The notes under the pieces: generated by a model | The model's database searches: none | What the model was told of the DNA's origin: nothing | Seen by the model: the letters and a program-made list of their open reading frames with translations, nothing else | Assembly (NCBI GenBank): GCA_963924555.1 | Contig: OZ004581.1 | Location: forward strand, 8,223,338 to 8,287,337 | Direction: 5' to 3' | Origin: Crambe crambe | Lineage: Eukaryota > Porifera > Demospongiae > Poecilosclerida > Crambeidae | DNA: 64,000 nucleotides | In this document: positions 1-11,987 of the stretch, piece by piece | How the letters are laid out: the number at the start of each line of letters is the position of its first letter | Numbering within the stretch: the stretch's first letter is position 1 | Made by a program: the position numbers and the translations under genes

Positions 1-1121
1 ACTTAGCAGTTATGTATAAAAGTGGGGGTTTGCACTGGAGCTACACAAAAATCAGATACAGTGGAAAAGGATACTCTGAAAGAGGACAAACCTCTCAACA
101 AAGGACAATCTTTGTATATGCACTCAAAGTACTGATAAACTCTCTACAAAGGACAAAAACTGGGTCCCAAGTGCATCCATTATTCGGAAGTTCCACTCTA
201 GATCTAAAATGTCACGTTCACTGCATCTAAAATAATACACTGATAGTCAGAGTTCCTCATGATCTAAGACACGTTTCCTAGATATAGTCAGATCTCCACT
301 ATTAAGTGAACTCAGAGTTTTAGTATATCTGTGATGGTTATTCCTCTAATGACCTCTTGAACGGTCAAAGTGAAGCAGTGGGATGAGCCCCACCCTCAAA
401 CAATAGCCTCTGACAAGCAGACTAGCTAGCTAGCAACTTTGACAATTCATGGCTAATAAGAATCAAATTAGCCTGCTTTATACTACATTATAGTCTAACC
501 ACTGTGTAAAGTTTAACAAACTACTTTGGCAAAAATGTGGGAGTAATGTGTTTCAGTCTTCCTTTTCTAGAGTGCTTACGGTGTTGTGTAGATTTCCTTG
601 GATTTCAAGTCTTGGTGATGGCATAGATCGAACACTGCGATTCCAATACCCCTTTACGAATATGATCCATGTCACGGGACCGGAACCGGACCCATGACAC
701 GCCCATTGCACGTGATGTTATTATAGCGCAGACGAGCCCCGCCCCCAGTCTAGGGACAGTAGCGCCAGAACTGGCCAGAGCTGTACATTAATGATAAAAA
801 TTGTACCTGGCATCCATTAGATCTATACCTATTAGAGGTGTCAGGGTCATGATAATCCTCCACCAACTGTCCCAAGAAGTCCTGGGATAAACATTTGATC
901 CAAGCCACACTAAACCACCTTTTCCACACATGATTCAGATCTAGCTGCTACTGAAAAGGATGGGGCATGGCTACATGCTTTGCCAGTATCGTCTCTTGGA
1001 CTGAGACTTGATGACACCATCGTAGTATCCAACTGATTTTGTTTATGCCAATTTTTTGTACCTTGCACTCATTCCTATTTTCATTGTTAAAATTATTATC
1101 ATGACAAAAAATAAACAAAGT
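1..1121. other. Region 3' of gene 1, no gene recognised
   Basis: No open frame here has support from domain content or splice sites. A GC-richer patch near 670-770 contains a CACGTG-like E-box and a GCCCCGCCCCC-like box, which could be promoter-like, but nothing downstream confirms a gene. Confidence 0.4.
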
Positions 1122-1438
1122 TCAAAAATACCAATCACTGATAGTTTCGTTTATTTCTTCTGCAAGTATTTTCAATCCGATATCATTTAAGACTTTGACA
1201 AGACTCTTCCACGAAACTTCCACTCCCTTTCCTTCCAACCAGTTGTTGAGTATTCTGGTGGTGATGTCCACTGGAACCCCACGAAGTTCTTTTTGAATGG
1301 CCTTCACATGAGCACCTGTTTCATCCTTCAGCAGTGATATCCCAAAACTGGTATAATCTGCTCCAATCTTGTTTGGAATGTTGATGTTACGCTTGAGGCC
1401 AGGGAAGTTGAGTAAACAGGGCATAGTGGGCTTCAAAC
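1122..1438 (-). CDS. Gene 1 last exon: death domain
   Basis: The acceptor is TTACTCTTCCAG, entered in phase 1, so the G ending the TM exon joins GT to make glycine. The roughly 85 C-terminal residues show a death-fold pattern: an amphipathic helix FGISLLKD, then ITTRILNNWLEGKG, VSWKSLVKVLNDIG and LAEEI. It is clearly homologous to the first death domain of gene B (LEDQTGAH, EWLQGKG, VSWETLVSVLEDIGL). The stop is TGA at 1124-1122. Confidence 0.85.
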
Positions 1439-4400
1439 CTGGAAGAGTAAGTGACAACCAAAACTTTCATTAATATTGCCCCTGAAGGAACTGCAATCAA
1501 AAGGGGACATGCTTGGACAATGACTGCAAGTAACTAGCTATTCTAGTAATAGTTAGCTAAGTAACATAATAATATTATTATGGTGGCTAGACTTGTTCAT
1601 GTTTGGATTTCTTTAATGACCAGGTCCACTGGCTATCACAGTCAATAGCTTTAGGCTTTTTTATTTTTTAGTATTCTTACATTCTGAAGTGCTCATCCCT
1701 CCCTGAGATGACGGGTAGACCTTTAAATCAGCTGTACCTAATGATTGAGTGTGCATATAAAACACTATGGAGAGCACATTGGCACTACGTAGCTTACCAG
1801 GCATCCACTTTGGCATAAAGATAGCTAAAATGATGGCTAGGAGGGCAATAACAATTGCGATGATGGTGGTAACTGCAATGGGTCCAAATAATTATTATTG
1901 CATGTATGGAGAGTACATTGGTGCTACGTAGCTTACCAGGCATCCACTTCAGCATAAAGATAGCTGAAATGATGGCTACTAGAAGGGCAATAACAATTGC
2001 GATGATGGTGGCTGTTGTGGTAGCTGTAATGGGTCCAAATAACAATTTCATGGAATGAGCTAGTGCTAGTGACAAGCACTATAACTTATGCTACTAAATC
2101 ACATACTAACCACACTAAACACCCCACTTTCAGGCACCCCACATTTGCATCCTATAAAATTTTGTGTAAATAAACATTTTTGAACACAATGGTAACTACC
2201 CTCAGTCATCATGTTAAAGAATAATTTTGCAGAATCTTTGCAACAAGAATATCGTTATGATAGAGCTATACTGCTGTGGTCCAGGCCTATTGTTCTAGCT
2301 ACCACTACTCTGCTACTACTTCCAAATAAGGAATGGTCTTGGGTCCTTCCGTCTGTTGCAAAGATTCTGCAAAACCCTGTAAATATTGTGACTATACTAT
2401 TATTCATCGTGCTAGTAACACACACTCTGATCCAATGATTACCTGTATGAGGAAATTGTGAGGATTGATGGTGTCTATTAGCCTCTGTCGAAGGTTGTTC
2501 ATCTATTAAAGATCGTTTGCCTATCAGAGAATAGATTTATGTGAAAATCACAATGCTCTATACTGTAGGTAAAGGAAACTGTTAAGATAAAAATTACAAG
2601 CTATATTCAAACAGAAAATAACTTTGGGATCAATAATATTGAACTAAGTAATAATTATTTGAAAGATGATTAACCAAATTCCACTTTCTGCTCCAAACAG
2701 AATTGATATACCGTCTATGCATAAATAAACATTGATCAACATGTATCAGAAAATTTATAAAAGAGGAGAAGAATAGAATTAGTTAATGGGCATAAAATTA
2801 AATAGTTATGGAGACGCAAAAATTCATCTGCTGACATAAAAATTAATGTCCCTCTTGGACTAAAACTTGCTCCCTCCTTGCCAGAATGATAATGGGGGTA
2901 AAAAGGATGGTCTCCTCCCATTTGCCACAAAATAATAACCACTCAATCCCTCTGAGGTGGTAAAACATGCAAGTATGAATTTCTTGCTTGTATGAATACA
3001 CAGTGATGTGGGTGTCACACTGTGGTGGTGGACCATTGATGATATCTAATTACCTTTCCATGAGCAGGACAAACAGCTGCTAGATCAAGACTAGTGATCT
3101 CATTATATAACTCACACCATCCCATAAAAAAGTTATACCGAATCACAATGACACACAGGAAGTGTTAGGTGAGAGAGAGAGAGAGAGAGAGAGAGAATAT
3201 TGCTGCTAAGGACGCATTAAGAAGGATTAGCTTGCAACCTCCTGAATTCTGGTTAGGAACTCACAGGAGGACTGCTTATATATCTCTTTTCAGCATGTAG
3301 TGTGGATACCCAAAGTCCCAGCTGAAGCTATAACTAGTGTTGTGTCAGATAAAATTAATGACAAGTTTGTTTCTGACAGAGCTAAATGAATGAAGTGCAC
3401 TGCCTTTTCTTCACACTCTCTACTTTAAATAATAAAATGGGCTGGGCTTCTGTTAGTTATCGTACCTGGATCAATGTTGATGGTAAAAAAATTATTATTC
3501 AAAGTGCCATATATTTCCACAATGTATTCAAGTGGCTGTACTTTCTGTCCCTCCTTTATCCACTTTGCCACTAATTCACAATGCGGTACTACTTGACTTT
3601 CTGGTTTATGAAGATCCACTCGTTTCTTATCAATCTACAAGATAGCCAGTGCAATACTATAGCTAATTATGTGCACACACATTTATTACCTCTGGTAATA
3701 CTGAGGGGAAAATCTTCCATTTTTCTTGTAGAGTAACACCTTCTCTCTCAATGCTTAAGTTGATTTTATTGTCTCTGAAGTAAAATGATTGTTCTGGACC
3801 AGTTGCAGCTTTTTTAGATGAATACTGTTTCCGGACAGTCTATAATTATAACAAAGTAGTATGAATGGACTGGTCATGATATTATGATATAAAAGCTACA
3901 CATAGACATTCCTAGAAGTAGCCGAGTCAGCAAAAAGTGACAAGCCATGTCAATATTAGCACCTATGAACTTCAATTTTACACACCTTGGAATATTATTC
4001 TATGATTAACTCACATTTACGTGTGCATCATCACTCCATGTAACAGCAAAGTGTATATCTTTGTTGGTATGCTTTCCCATATAAAACACACCAAACCAAT
4101 ATACACGTTCATCAGATCCGTTTTCTACTACTGCTATTCCACAAAATTGGTTTAAAGTTATCATTCCATAGGTGCTGTGTTCATTAAAGGTCCCTCCATG
4201 GATGATAGTGAAGGAAACTGGACGATCCTCTTTGGTTTTTGAAGATGATGGTTGTAGGTATGTGGTATGTGAAGCCCTAGCAAAGGAGAGGCAGAAGCTG
4301 TTCTTACGTGGAGCACAGTGCTGAATTTCTAGACTCAATTGAACTTGAAATTTACACTTTGGGTTAGATCGAAACCAAAAAACAGGACTGACCAGTTCAG

Positions 4401-7400
4401 TATTTAATGGGAATACATAGTGACCGGAAAGTGAAGCAATGATAGTAATAGTGCAGGTGCTCAAGTTGCTAGGTAGGGATCCTGGTGGAATATTTAGTCT
4501 CAATCCATATCCTTTCCAATCAAAGAATTGAGAAGAATTGGTCACCTGGATTTCTGTAACTTGTATTCCTGTACCAAATGAATCAGATATGCATGATATA
4601 CCGTGTTCACTTGCATATGGAATAGAGCATTATGTTATGATGTGGTCTTATAGAGCCACATAAAAGATAGGTTGGTATAATGCTTAATGCTCGACATTTA
4701 ATTATGATATTAATAACTATACCTTTATAAACAGTAAGGACAGCAACAGTGCTATTTATAGAATGTCCACCACCAGAGATAGTACAATAATACTCTCCAC
4801 TTGATTCCACAGATACGTTGTAAATTCTCAAAGTAGCAAGATTGGAACCTTCAATATTGATCTTGTTTGATAGTGGTGTGCCATTCTTATACCACTTGTA
4901 GACCAAGTCCATTCCATCTGCTCTCACTTCAAAACTCACATCACTTCTTTCGGCAATACTTATGTTTGATGGTTGCTTCTTAATTAGAGGAGTGACTACA
5001 ATGAATGTTGTTACAAAAGTCAGTGAATGCATTCACACAATTATTCAATGTATAGCTATTCTAGCCAGATACTAAAGGACTGCAATCAGTGCTTCAAACA
5101 ACAGCCAAAGGACATAATATATTCCAACCAATCTTCTTATTTTTGTTTAACTATAGCAGGCACTAGCAGGCACTGCAGGGGTGGGTGGCCGTGGGGCAAG
5201 GGCTCTCCACTGTTAGCAGCCTGATATCTTGAATGTGTAGTCATGAGTCACATCCTTATGTGTAGATAGTTTTGTAGCATGCTGTGCTGAAGGAACACTG
5301 CCAGCTTTCTGTAGCAAACTGCTTTCCCTTCCTAAAGCAGGCAGGCACTACTATATATAATAAGCACATTATAGAGTATGCTAGCACTAGAGCAAGCAAT
5401 AGAAGGTATAGAGCAGGTATTTAACAGACACCATAGAGCAGTCCTACTGTTGTTAGTAGAAGGCTTTAGGCTTTCTTAGCATTCTTACATTCTGAAATGA
5501 CTTTATAGCTCATTCCTCCTCGAGATGATGGACTGGCCCTGACATCTTCTAAATCAGCTATACCTAATGATTGAGTTTGTATGATACATGCAGCACTGGC
5601 ATGGAATAAGCACTGCATGGAGAACATGCACACATGATCATATTATCTTACCAGGCATCCACTTTATCATAACAGAAGCTGAAACAAAGGCTAGGAGGGC
5701 AATAACAGTTGCAATGATGTAATACTGGCATGGAGTAAATACGACAGTGAAAGCACGGCAAGATAAGAGAATAGATAGCATGTAAGTAACACTGCAAAGA
5801 GTGAGTCAATCCAGAGATAACTTACCCACTGAAGGAATGAAATTAAGCATCAAAATATGACAGTGAAGGTATGACAGGGTAAGAGAATAGACAGCATGTA
5901 AGTAACAATGCAGAGAGTGAGTATGTTCAGAATAACTTACATGCTGAAGGAATGAAATTAAGCATCGAAGTATGACAGTGAAGGTATGATAGGGTAAGAG
6001 AATAACACCATGTAAGTAACAATGCAGAGAGTGAGTCAGTTCAGAATGACTTACATGCTGAAGGAATGAAATTAAGCATCGAAATACGACAGTGAAGGTA
6101 CGACAGGGTAAGAGAATAGACACCATGTAAGTAACAATGCAGAAAGTGAGTCAGTTCAGAATAACTTACCAACTGAAGGAATGAAATTAGGCATCGAAAT
6201 ACAAAGTGAAGGTACGACAGGGTAAGAAAATAACAATACAGAAAATAAGTTCAGGATAACTTACCAACAGAAGAAATAAAATAAACAATACTATGGTGAA
6301 GGCGTGACAGGACAGGATAAGAGAATAGAGTGTATATAAGTAGTGAGTCATTTCAGATTAACTTACCGACTGAAGGAATGAAATTAAGCATAAAAATATA
6401 ACAGTGAAGATAGAGAATAGGCAGCATGTAAGTAATAATGTAGAGAGTGAGTCAGTTAAGAATAACTTACCAACTGAGGAAAAAATTAAGCATCGAAATA
6501 CGACAGTGAAGGTACGACAGGGTAAGAGAATAGACAGCATATAAATAATAATGAAGAGAGTGGATATGTTCAGAATAACTCACCTTCTGAACAAAAGAAA
6601 TGAAGTGTCAAAATACGATAGTGAAGGTACAACAGGGTAAGAGAATAGACAGCATGTAAGTAATAATGCAGAGAGTGAGTCAGGTCAGAGTAACTTACCG
6701 ACTGAAGGAATGAAATTAAGCATCAAAATACGACAGTGAAGGTACGACAGGGTAAGAGAATAGACAGCATGTAAGTAACAATGCAGAAAGTGAGTCAGTT
6801 TTGAATAACTTACACACTGAAGGAATGAAATTAAGCATCAAAATAATTATGACAGTGAAGGTACAACAGGGTAAGAGAATAGACAGCATGTAAGTAACAA
6901 TGCAGAGAGTGAGTCAGTTCAGAATAACTTACCCACTGAAGCATCAAAATATGACAGTGAAGGTGTGACAGGGTAACAGAATAGACAGCATATAAGTAAC
7001 AATGCAGAGAGTGAGTCAGTTAGTATTAACTTACTGGCTGAAGGAATGAAATTAAGCATCAAAATACGACAGTGAAGGTATAACAGGGTTAGAGAATAGA
7101 CAGCATGTAGAGAGTGAGTCAGTTAAGAATAACTTACCAACTGAAGGAATGAAATTTAGCATCAAAATACGACAGTGAAGGTATGACAGGGTAAGAGAAT
7201 AGACAACATGTAAGTAACAATGAAGAGAGTGAGTCAGTTAAGAATAACTTACAAACTGAAGGAATAAAATAAAGCACCAAAATACACAAGTGAAGGTACG
7301 ATAGGGTAAGAGAATAGACAGCATGTAAGTAATAATGCAGAGAGTGAGTCAGTTCAGAATAACTTACAAACTGAAGGAATGAATTTAACATCAAAATACG

Positions 7401-10400
7401 ACAGTGAAGGTATGACAGGGTAAGAGAATAGACAGCATATAAGTAATAATGAAGAGAGTGAGTCAGTTAAGAATAACTTACCCACTGAAGGAATGAAATT
7501 TAGCATCAAGATACAACAGTGAAGGTATGACAGGGTAAGAGAATAGACAGCATGTAAGTAATAATGAAGAGAGTGAGTCAGTTAAGAATAACTTACCCAC
7601 TGAAGGAATGAAATTTAGCATCAAAATACGACAGTGAAAGTACGACAGGGTAAGAAAAAAGAATGTAAGTAACAATGCAGAAAGTGAGTCAGTTCATAAT
7701 AACTTACCAGCTGAAGGAACATAAAATACGACAGTAAAAGTATGACATGGTAAGAAAATAGACAGCATTTAAGTAATAATGCAGAGAGTGAGAGAATAAC
7801 TGACCCACTGAAGGTATGGAATTAAGCATCAAAATACAACAGTGAAGGTACAGAGAATAGACAGCATGTAAGTAACAATGCAGAGAGTGAGTCAGTTAAC
7901 TTACCAGCTGAAGGAATAAAATAAAGCACCAAAATACAACAGTGAAGGTACGACAGGGTAAGAGAATAGACAGCTTATAAGTAACAATGCAGAGAGTGAG
8001 TCAATTCAGATTAACTTACGAGCTAAAGGAATGAAATTAAGCATCAAAAAACGACAGTGAAGGTACGACAGGGTAAGCGAATAGACAGCATGTAAGTAAA
8101 TGTAGAGAGTGAGTCAATTCGAAATAACTTACCTCCTGAAGGAAAGAAATGAAGTGTCAAAATACGACAATGAAAGTACGACAGGGTAAGAGAATAGACA
8201 GCATGTAAGTAACAATACAGAGAGTGAGTATGTTCAGAATAACTTACCTTCTGAAGGAATGAAATTAAGCATCGAAATATGACAGTGAAGGTAAGACAGG
8301 GTAAGAGAATAAACAGCATGTAAGTAACAATGCAAAGAGTGAGTCAGTTCAGAATAACTTACCCATTGAAGGAATGTAATTTAGGACTGTGAAGGTACAA
8401 CAGGGTAAGAGAACAGCATGTAAGTAATAATGCAGAAAGTGTGTCGGTTAAGAATAACTTACCTTCTGAAGGAATGAAATTAAGCATCGAAATATGACAG
8501 TGAAGGTATTACAAAGTAAGAGAATAGACAACATGTAAGTAACAATAAAGAGAGTGAGTCAGTTCAGAATAACTTACCCACTGAAGGAATGAAATTTAAC
8601 GACAGTGAAGGTATGACAGGGTAAAAGAATAGACAGCATGTAAGTAACAATGCAGAAAGTAAGTCAGTTTATAATAACTTACCATCTGAAGGAATGAAAT
8701 TTAGCATCAAAATACGACAGTGAAAGTACGACATGGTAAGAAAATAGACAGCATGTAAGTAACAATGCAGAGAGTGAGTCAATTAAGAATAACTTACCCA
8801 CTGAAGGAATGAAATTTAATGACAGTGAAGATATGACAGGGTAAGAGAATAGACAGCATGTAAGTAACAATGCAGAGAGTGAGTCAGTTAAGAATAACTT
8901 ACCCACTGAAGGAATGAAATTTAATGACAGTGAAGGTATGACAGGGTAAGAGAACAGACAGCATGTAAGTAATAATGCAGAGAGAGAGAGAGTCAGTTCA
9001 GAATAACTTACCCACTGAAGGAATGAAATTTAATGACAGTGAAAGTATGACAGGGTAAGAGAATAGACAGCATGTAAGTAATAATGCAGAGAGAGAGTCA
9101 GTTCAGGATAACTTACCCACTGAAGGAATGAAATTTAGCATCAAAATACGACAGTGAAGGTATGCAGGGTAAGAAAATAGACAGCATGTAAGTAACAATG
9201 CAGAGAGTGAGTCAGTTCAGAATAACTTACCCACTGAATGAATGAAATTTAGCATCAAAATAAGACAGTGAAGGCATGACAGGGTAAGAGAATAGACAGC
9301 ATGTAAGTAACAATGCAGAGAGTGAGTCAATTCAGAATAACTTACCCACTGAAGGAATGAAATTTAACGACAGTGAAGGTATGACAGGGTAAGAGAATAG
9401 ACAGCATGTAAGTAACAATGCAAAGAGTGAGTCAGTTAAGAATAACTTACCCACTGAAGGAATGAAATTTAACAACAGTGAAAGTACGACAGGGTAAGAG
9501 AATAGACAGCATGTAAGTAATAATACAGAGAGTGAGTCAGTTAAGAATAACTTACCCACTGAAGGAATAAAATTTAGCATCAAAATATGACAGTGAAGGT
9601 ATGCAGGGTAAGAAAATAGACAGCATGTAAGTAACAATGAAGAGAGCGAGTCAGTTAAGAATGACTTACCCACTGAAGAATGAAATTTAGCATCAAAATA
9701 CGACAGTGAAGGTATGACAGGGTAAGAGAATAGACAGCATGTAACAATGCAGAGAGTGAGTCAGTTCAGAATAACTTACCCACTGATTTAGCATCAAAAT
9801 ACGACAGTGAAGGTATGCAGGGTAAGAAAATAGACAGCATGTAAGTAACAATGAAGAGAGTGAGTCAGTTTATAATAACTTACAAACTGAAGGAATAAAA
9901 TTTAGCATCAAAATACAACAGTGAAAGTACGACATGGTAAGAAAATAGACAGCATGTAAGTAACAATGTAGAAAGTAAATCAGTTCAGAATAATTAACTT
10001 ACTAACTGAAGGAATAAATAAAGCACCAAAATACAACAGTGAAGGTATGACAGGGTAAGAGAATAAACAGCATGTAAGTAACAATGCAGAATGTGAGTCA
10101 GTTCATAATAACTTACCAGCTGACGGAACATAAAATACGACAGTGAAAGTACGACATGATGAAAAAATAGACAGCATTTAAGTAATAATGCAGAGAGTGA
10201 GTCAGTTCAGAATAACTTACCCACTGAAGGAATGAAATTTAGCATCAAAATACAACAGTGAAGGTATGACAGGGTAAGAGAATAGACAGAATGTAAGTAA
10301 CAATGCAGAAAGTGAGTCAGTTCATAATAACTTACCAGCTGAAGGAACATAAAATACGACAGTGAAAGTACGACATGGTGAGAAAATAGACAGCATTTAA

Positions 10401-11733
10401 GTAATAATGCAGAGAGTGAATCAGTTCAGATTAACTTACCCACTGAAGGAATGGAATTAAGCATCAAAATACAACGGTGAAGGTACAAAAGGGTAAGAGA
10501 ATAGACAGCATGTAAGTAACAATGCAGAGTCGGTCAGTTCAGAATAACTTACCAACTGAAGTAATAAAATTAAGCATCAAAATACGACAGTGAAGGTAGG
10601 ACAGAGTAAGAGATTGCATATATGTAACAATGCAGAGAATGAGTATGTTCAAAATAACTTACTCACTAAAAGAATGAAATTAAATATCACATACGACAGT
10701 GAAGGTACGTCATGTAAGAGAATAGATAGCATATAAGTAACAATGCAAAATAACTTACCTCTTGAAGGAAAGAAATTAAACATCAAAATACGACAGTGAA
10801 GGTACGACAGGGTAAGAGAATAGACAGCATGTAAGTAACAATGCAGACAGTGAGTCAGTTCAGAATAACTTACCTGCAGAAGGAATGAAATTAAGATCAA
10901 AATATGACAGTGAAGGTACGACAGGGTAAGAAAATAGACGGCATGTATGTAACATTGCAGAGCTAGAGAGAGTGAGTATGTTCAGAATAACTTACCTCTC
11001 TAAGGAAATTAACTAAGCATCAAAATATGACAGTGAAAGTACAGCAAGGTAAGGGAATAGACAGTATGTAAGTAATAATGCAGAAAGTGAGTCAGTTCAG
11101 AAGGAGATCTAAATATGTCAATGAAGGTATGACAGGGTAAGATAATGAGAAGGGATAAAACAATATCTTAATAAAATATAAGTAATGACTTACCAGGAGA
11201 AAGGGTCCAACATCAAATTGAGTGTATAATATTATGGTATGAAAGAACATGATGCCAAATATAATAATGTCAGTCTTGAATGACTCACCTCCTGAAAGAA
11301 AACATTGATACACATACTAACTAAAGGTCGTGATCATAACATAATTCAACACTTTCTAATCAATAGACATTCCAGACACAATCCTTATTTCCTTCCTTGT
11401 TTTGGTAAAGGGTTGGCAAGTGAGAATAGGTTCCACATGCATATGACACACTGCAGTACAGCGCAAGCTTCACTTCATGTGAGGAAGGAATGAGCTTCCA
11501 TGTCATTACCAGTGGTGGGTTGCATTGGTACACACTCTATACTCCACAACTAAATGAGCTGGTGTCACACCCTAGCCCCTAGTCCCTAGCTACCTTTTTC
11601 ATGTGAATGCACTCACAAAAATTGTTTCTTCATTCTCTTCATCTTTTTTATCACTCATAGAAGTAGCCTTCTTCTCTATTTCTTCATTCTCTTCATCTTT
11701 TTTATCACTCCTAATATAAATTACCTGCGCCAT
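1122..11733 (-). CDS. Gene 1: microexon-array / TM / Ig / ZU5 / TM / death-domain protein
   Basis: This is a multi-exon gene on the minus strand. Exons in coding order are 11733-11617 (start), a codon-sized microexon array (11291-5826), 5724-5652 (TM), 4995-4723 (Ig), 4568-4015 (ZU5), 3839-3690, 3634-3466, 2520-2443 (linker), 2023-1937 and 1872-1798 (two TM exons), and 1438-1122 (death domain, TGA stop). Every junction has GT-AG borders, and the phases agree all the way through (0, 0, 1, 1, 1, 0, 0, 1, 1, 1). Ig, ZU5 and death domains occur together in UNC5-type receptors; here ZU5 lies before the second membrane segment, which is unusual. I infer a membrane-anchored receptor signalling through the death fold. 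The array of this gene shows decay (one TGA microexon and several lost acceptors), so current full function is uncertain. Confidence 0.75.
1798..1872 (-). CDS. Gene 1 transmembrane exon copy b
   Basis: This 75-nt exon encodes one hydrophobic helix (IIAIVIALLAIILAIF) followed by KWMPG. It enters and leaves in phase 1. It is a tandem duplicate of the exon at 1937-2023. Either exon can join the death-domain exon in frame, and including both also keeps frame, so alternative use is possible. Confidence 0.7.
1937..2023 (-). CDS. Gene 1 transmembrane exon copy a
   Basis: This 87-nt exon, phase 1 to 1, encodes a threonine-rich lead-in and a hydrophobic helix (IIAIVIALLVAIISAIF) ending in KWMPG. The acceptor is CCCATTACAG and the donor GTAAGC. 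It is the closest copy to the upstream linker exon. Confidence 0.72.
2225..2374. repeat. Perfect 21-bp inverted repeat in a gene 1 intron
   Basis: The arms at 2225-2245 and 2354-2374 are exact reverse complements, separated by 108 bp. The matching intron of gene B (about 52.44-52.50 kb) lacks this segment, so it is either an insertion in gene 1 or a loss from gene B. Confidence 0.6.
2443..2520 (-). CDS. Gene 1 linker exon (KRSLIDEQP type)
   Basis: This 78-nt exon, phase 1 to 1, encodes a polar linker containing KRSLIDEQP and RHHQSSQ. Near-identical exons occur twice in gene B (55368-55445 and 52563-52640), which shows exon shuffling between an Ig/ZU5 gene and Roc-COR genes. Confidence 0.75.
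3173..3335. repeat. GA microsatellite and SINE-body relic
   Basis: A short (GA)n tract (about 3173-3195) is followed by sequence matching the body of the SINE-like element at 31.69-32.05 kb. Shared stretches include CAACCTCCTG, GGAACT(C/T)(A/G)CAGGAGGACT and ACCCAAAGTCCCA. The tRNA-like head is missing. It lies in a gene 1 intron. Confidence 0.5.
3466..3634 (-). CDS. Gene 1 exon after ZU5, second part
   Basis: This exon has 169 nt, phase 0 in and 1 out. It contains ELVAKWIKEGQKVQPLEYIV and FFTINIDP. Its position directly after ZU5 suggests an inter-domain region like UPA, but I cannot assign the fold by eye. The acceptor is CTATCTTGTAG and the donor GTACGA. Confidence 0.7.
3690..3839 (-). 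CDS. Gene 1 exon after ZU5, first part
   Basis: This 150-nt exon (50 codons) is phase 0 at both ends. It begins TVRKQYSSKK and includes KINLSIEREG and EKWKIFPSVLPE. The acceptor is TAATTATAG and the donor GTAATA. No domain is recognised with certainty. It keeps the reading frame between the ZU5 exon and the next exon. Confidence 0.7.
4015..4568 (-). CDS. Gene 1 ZU5 domain exon
   Basis: This exon has 554 nt, phase 1 in and 0 out. The ZU5 signature is visible as GYGLRLNIPPGSLP, then an SPVFWFRSNPKCKF strand region and VQLSLEIQHCA. A later segment, GTFNEHSTYGMITLNQFCGIAV, completes the beta-rich module. ZU5 is found in UNC5, ankyrin and PIDD proteins, where it packs against UPA and death domains. 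The donor is AAT|GTGAGT. Confidence 0.82.
4723..4995 (-). CDS. Gene 1 immunoglobulin-like domain exon
   Basis: This 273-nt exon, phase 1 to 1, encodes one Ig-like domain. It shows VSFEVRADG, the tryptophan strand YKWYKNGTPL, LATLRIYNV, and the hallmark ESSGEYYC followed by a G-strand TVAVLTVYK. A first cysteine at the usual position is not evident, so the canonical disulfide may be absent. Phase 1 borders are typical of Ig exons. Confidence 0.85.
5652..5724 (-). CDS. Gene 1 adapter exon with transmembrane helix
   Basis: This 73-nt exon begins after CCATGCCAG in phase 0 and ends MPG|GTAAGA in phase 1. It encodes IIATVIALLAFVSASVMIKW, a membrane helix related to the two TM exons near the death domain. 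The intron upstream begins as an ordinary array unit and then changes into this exon. Because 73 is 1 modulo 3, the exon converts phase 0 of the microexons to phase 1 of the Ig exon and cannot be skipped without breaking frame. Confidence 0.65.
5745..11300 (-). repeat. Array 1: tandem codon-sized microexon units of gene 1
   Basis: The array has about 50 tandem units of 100-120 bp. In gene orientation each intact unit reads TTCCTTCAG, three bases, GTAAGTTATTC. I count about 44 intact units. The triplets are TGG (about 18, ten of them consecutive between about 8.76 and 9.79 kb), plus TTG, CTG, TTT, CAT, TCG, AAG, GAG, TGT, CCA, CTC, ATG, TTA and one TGA (10665-10663). Broken units include 6.26 kb (acceptor CTTCTG), 8.37 kb (CTTCAA) and most of those between 10.74 and 11.2 kb. 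The 5'-most microexon (GAG, 11291-11289) uses a GTGAGT donor and more diverged flanks; the 3'-most is TGG at 5828-5826. Small open frames here follow the repeat and are not genes. Confidence 0.85.
11617..11733 (-). CDS. Gene 1 first coding exon (acidic/lysine-rich)
   Basis: The exon has 39 codons starting at ATG 11733 (MAQVIYIR...), with a tandem internal duplication of SDKKDEENEE. It ends TTT|GTGAGTGCATTC in phase 0. Gene A has a homologous first exon (42933-43007) with the same donor and the same following intron. A second in-frame ATG inside the duplication corresponds to the gene A start, so initiation there is also possible. No signal peptide is visible. Confidence 0.68.
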
Positions 11734-11987
11734 CCAAAGGTATGGAATCTTGCAAAAAATTAATCGTCAGCAGGCGTCATCCGTAAACCGACTACTACGC
11801 ATGCGCACAACTTAAAAATTTGAAATTGCAGTCAGATTTGGAAAGAACTTTTGAAGAGCTAGCTAGTGACTGTTCTAGTATAGTTCTAACCTATTAGTAT
11901 GCCATTCATCTTCTCTGGTGAGATTTTCGAGGCTCAAAGTTGAGCATGCGCGAGAATACACACTCAGCAAGTTAATGTCTAACCTAC

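Noticed and set aside
5800-9700. Many short minus-strand open frames with repeated SYSELTHSLHCYLHAVYSLTLSY-type peptides
   Set aside because: They are the array repeat translated through its introns. They lack starts or domains, shift frame between units, and recur in all three arrays.
5745-11300. Plus-strand GTAAGT and CAG words in each unit as a possible plus-strand intron
   Set aside because: They are only about 16 nt apart, too short for an intron, and no plus-strand exons flank them.
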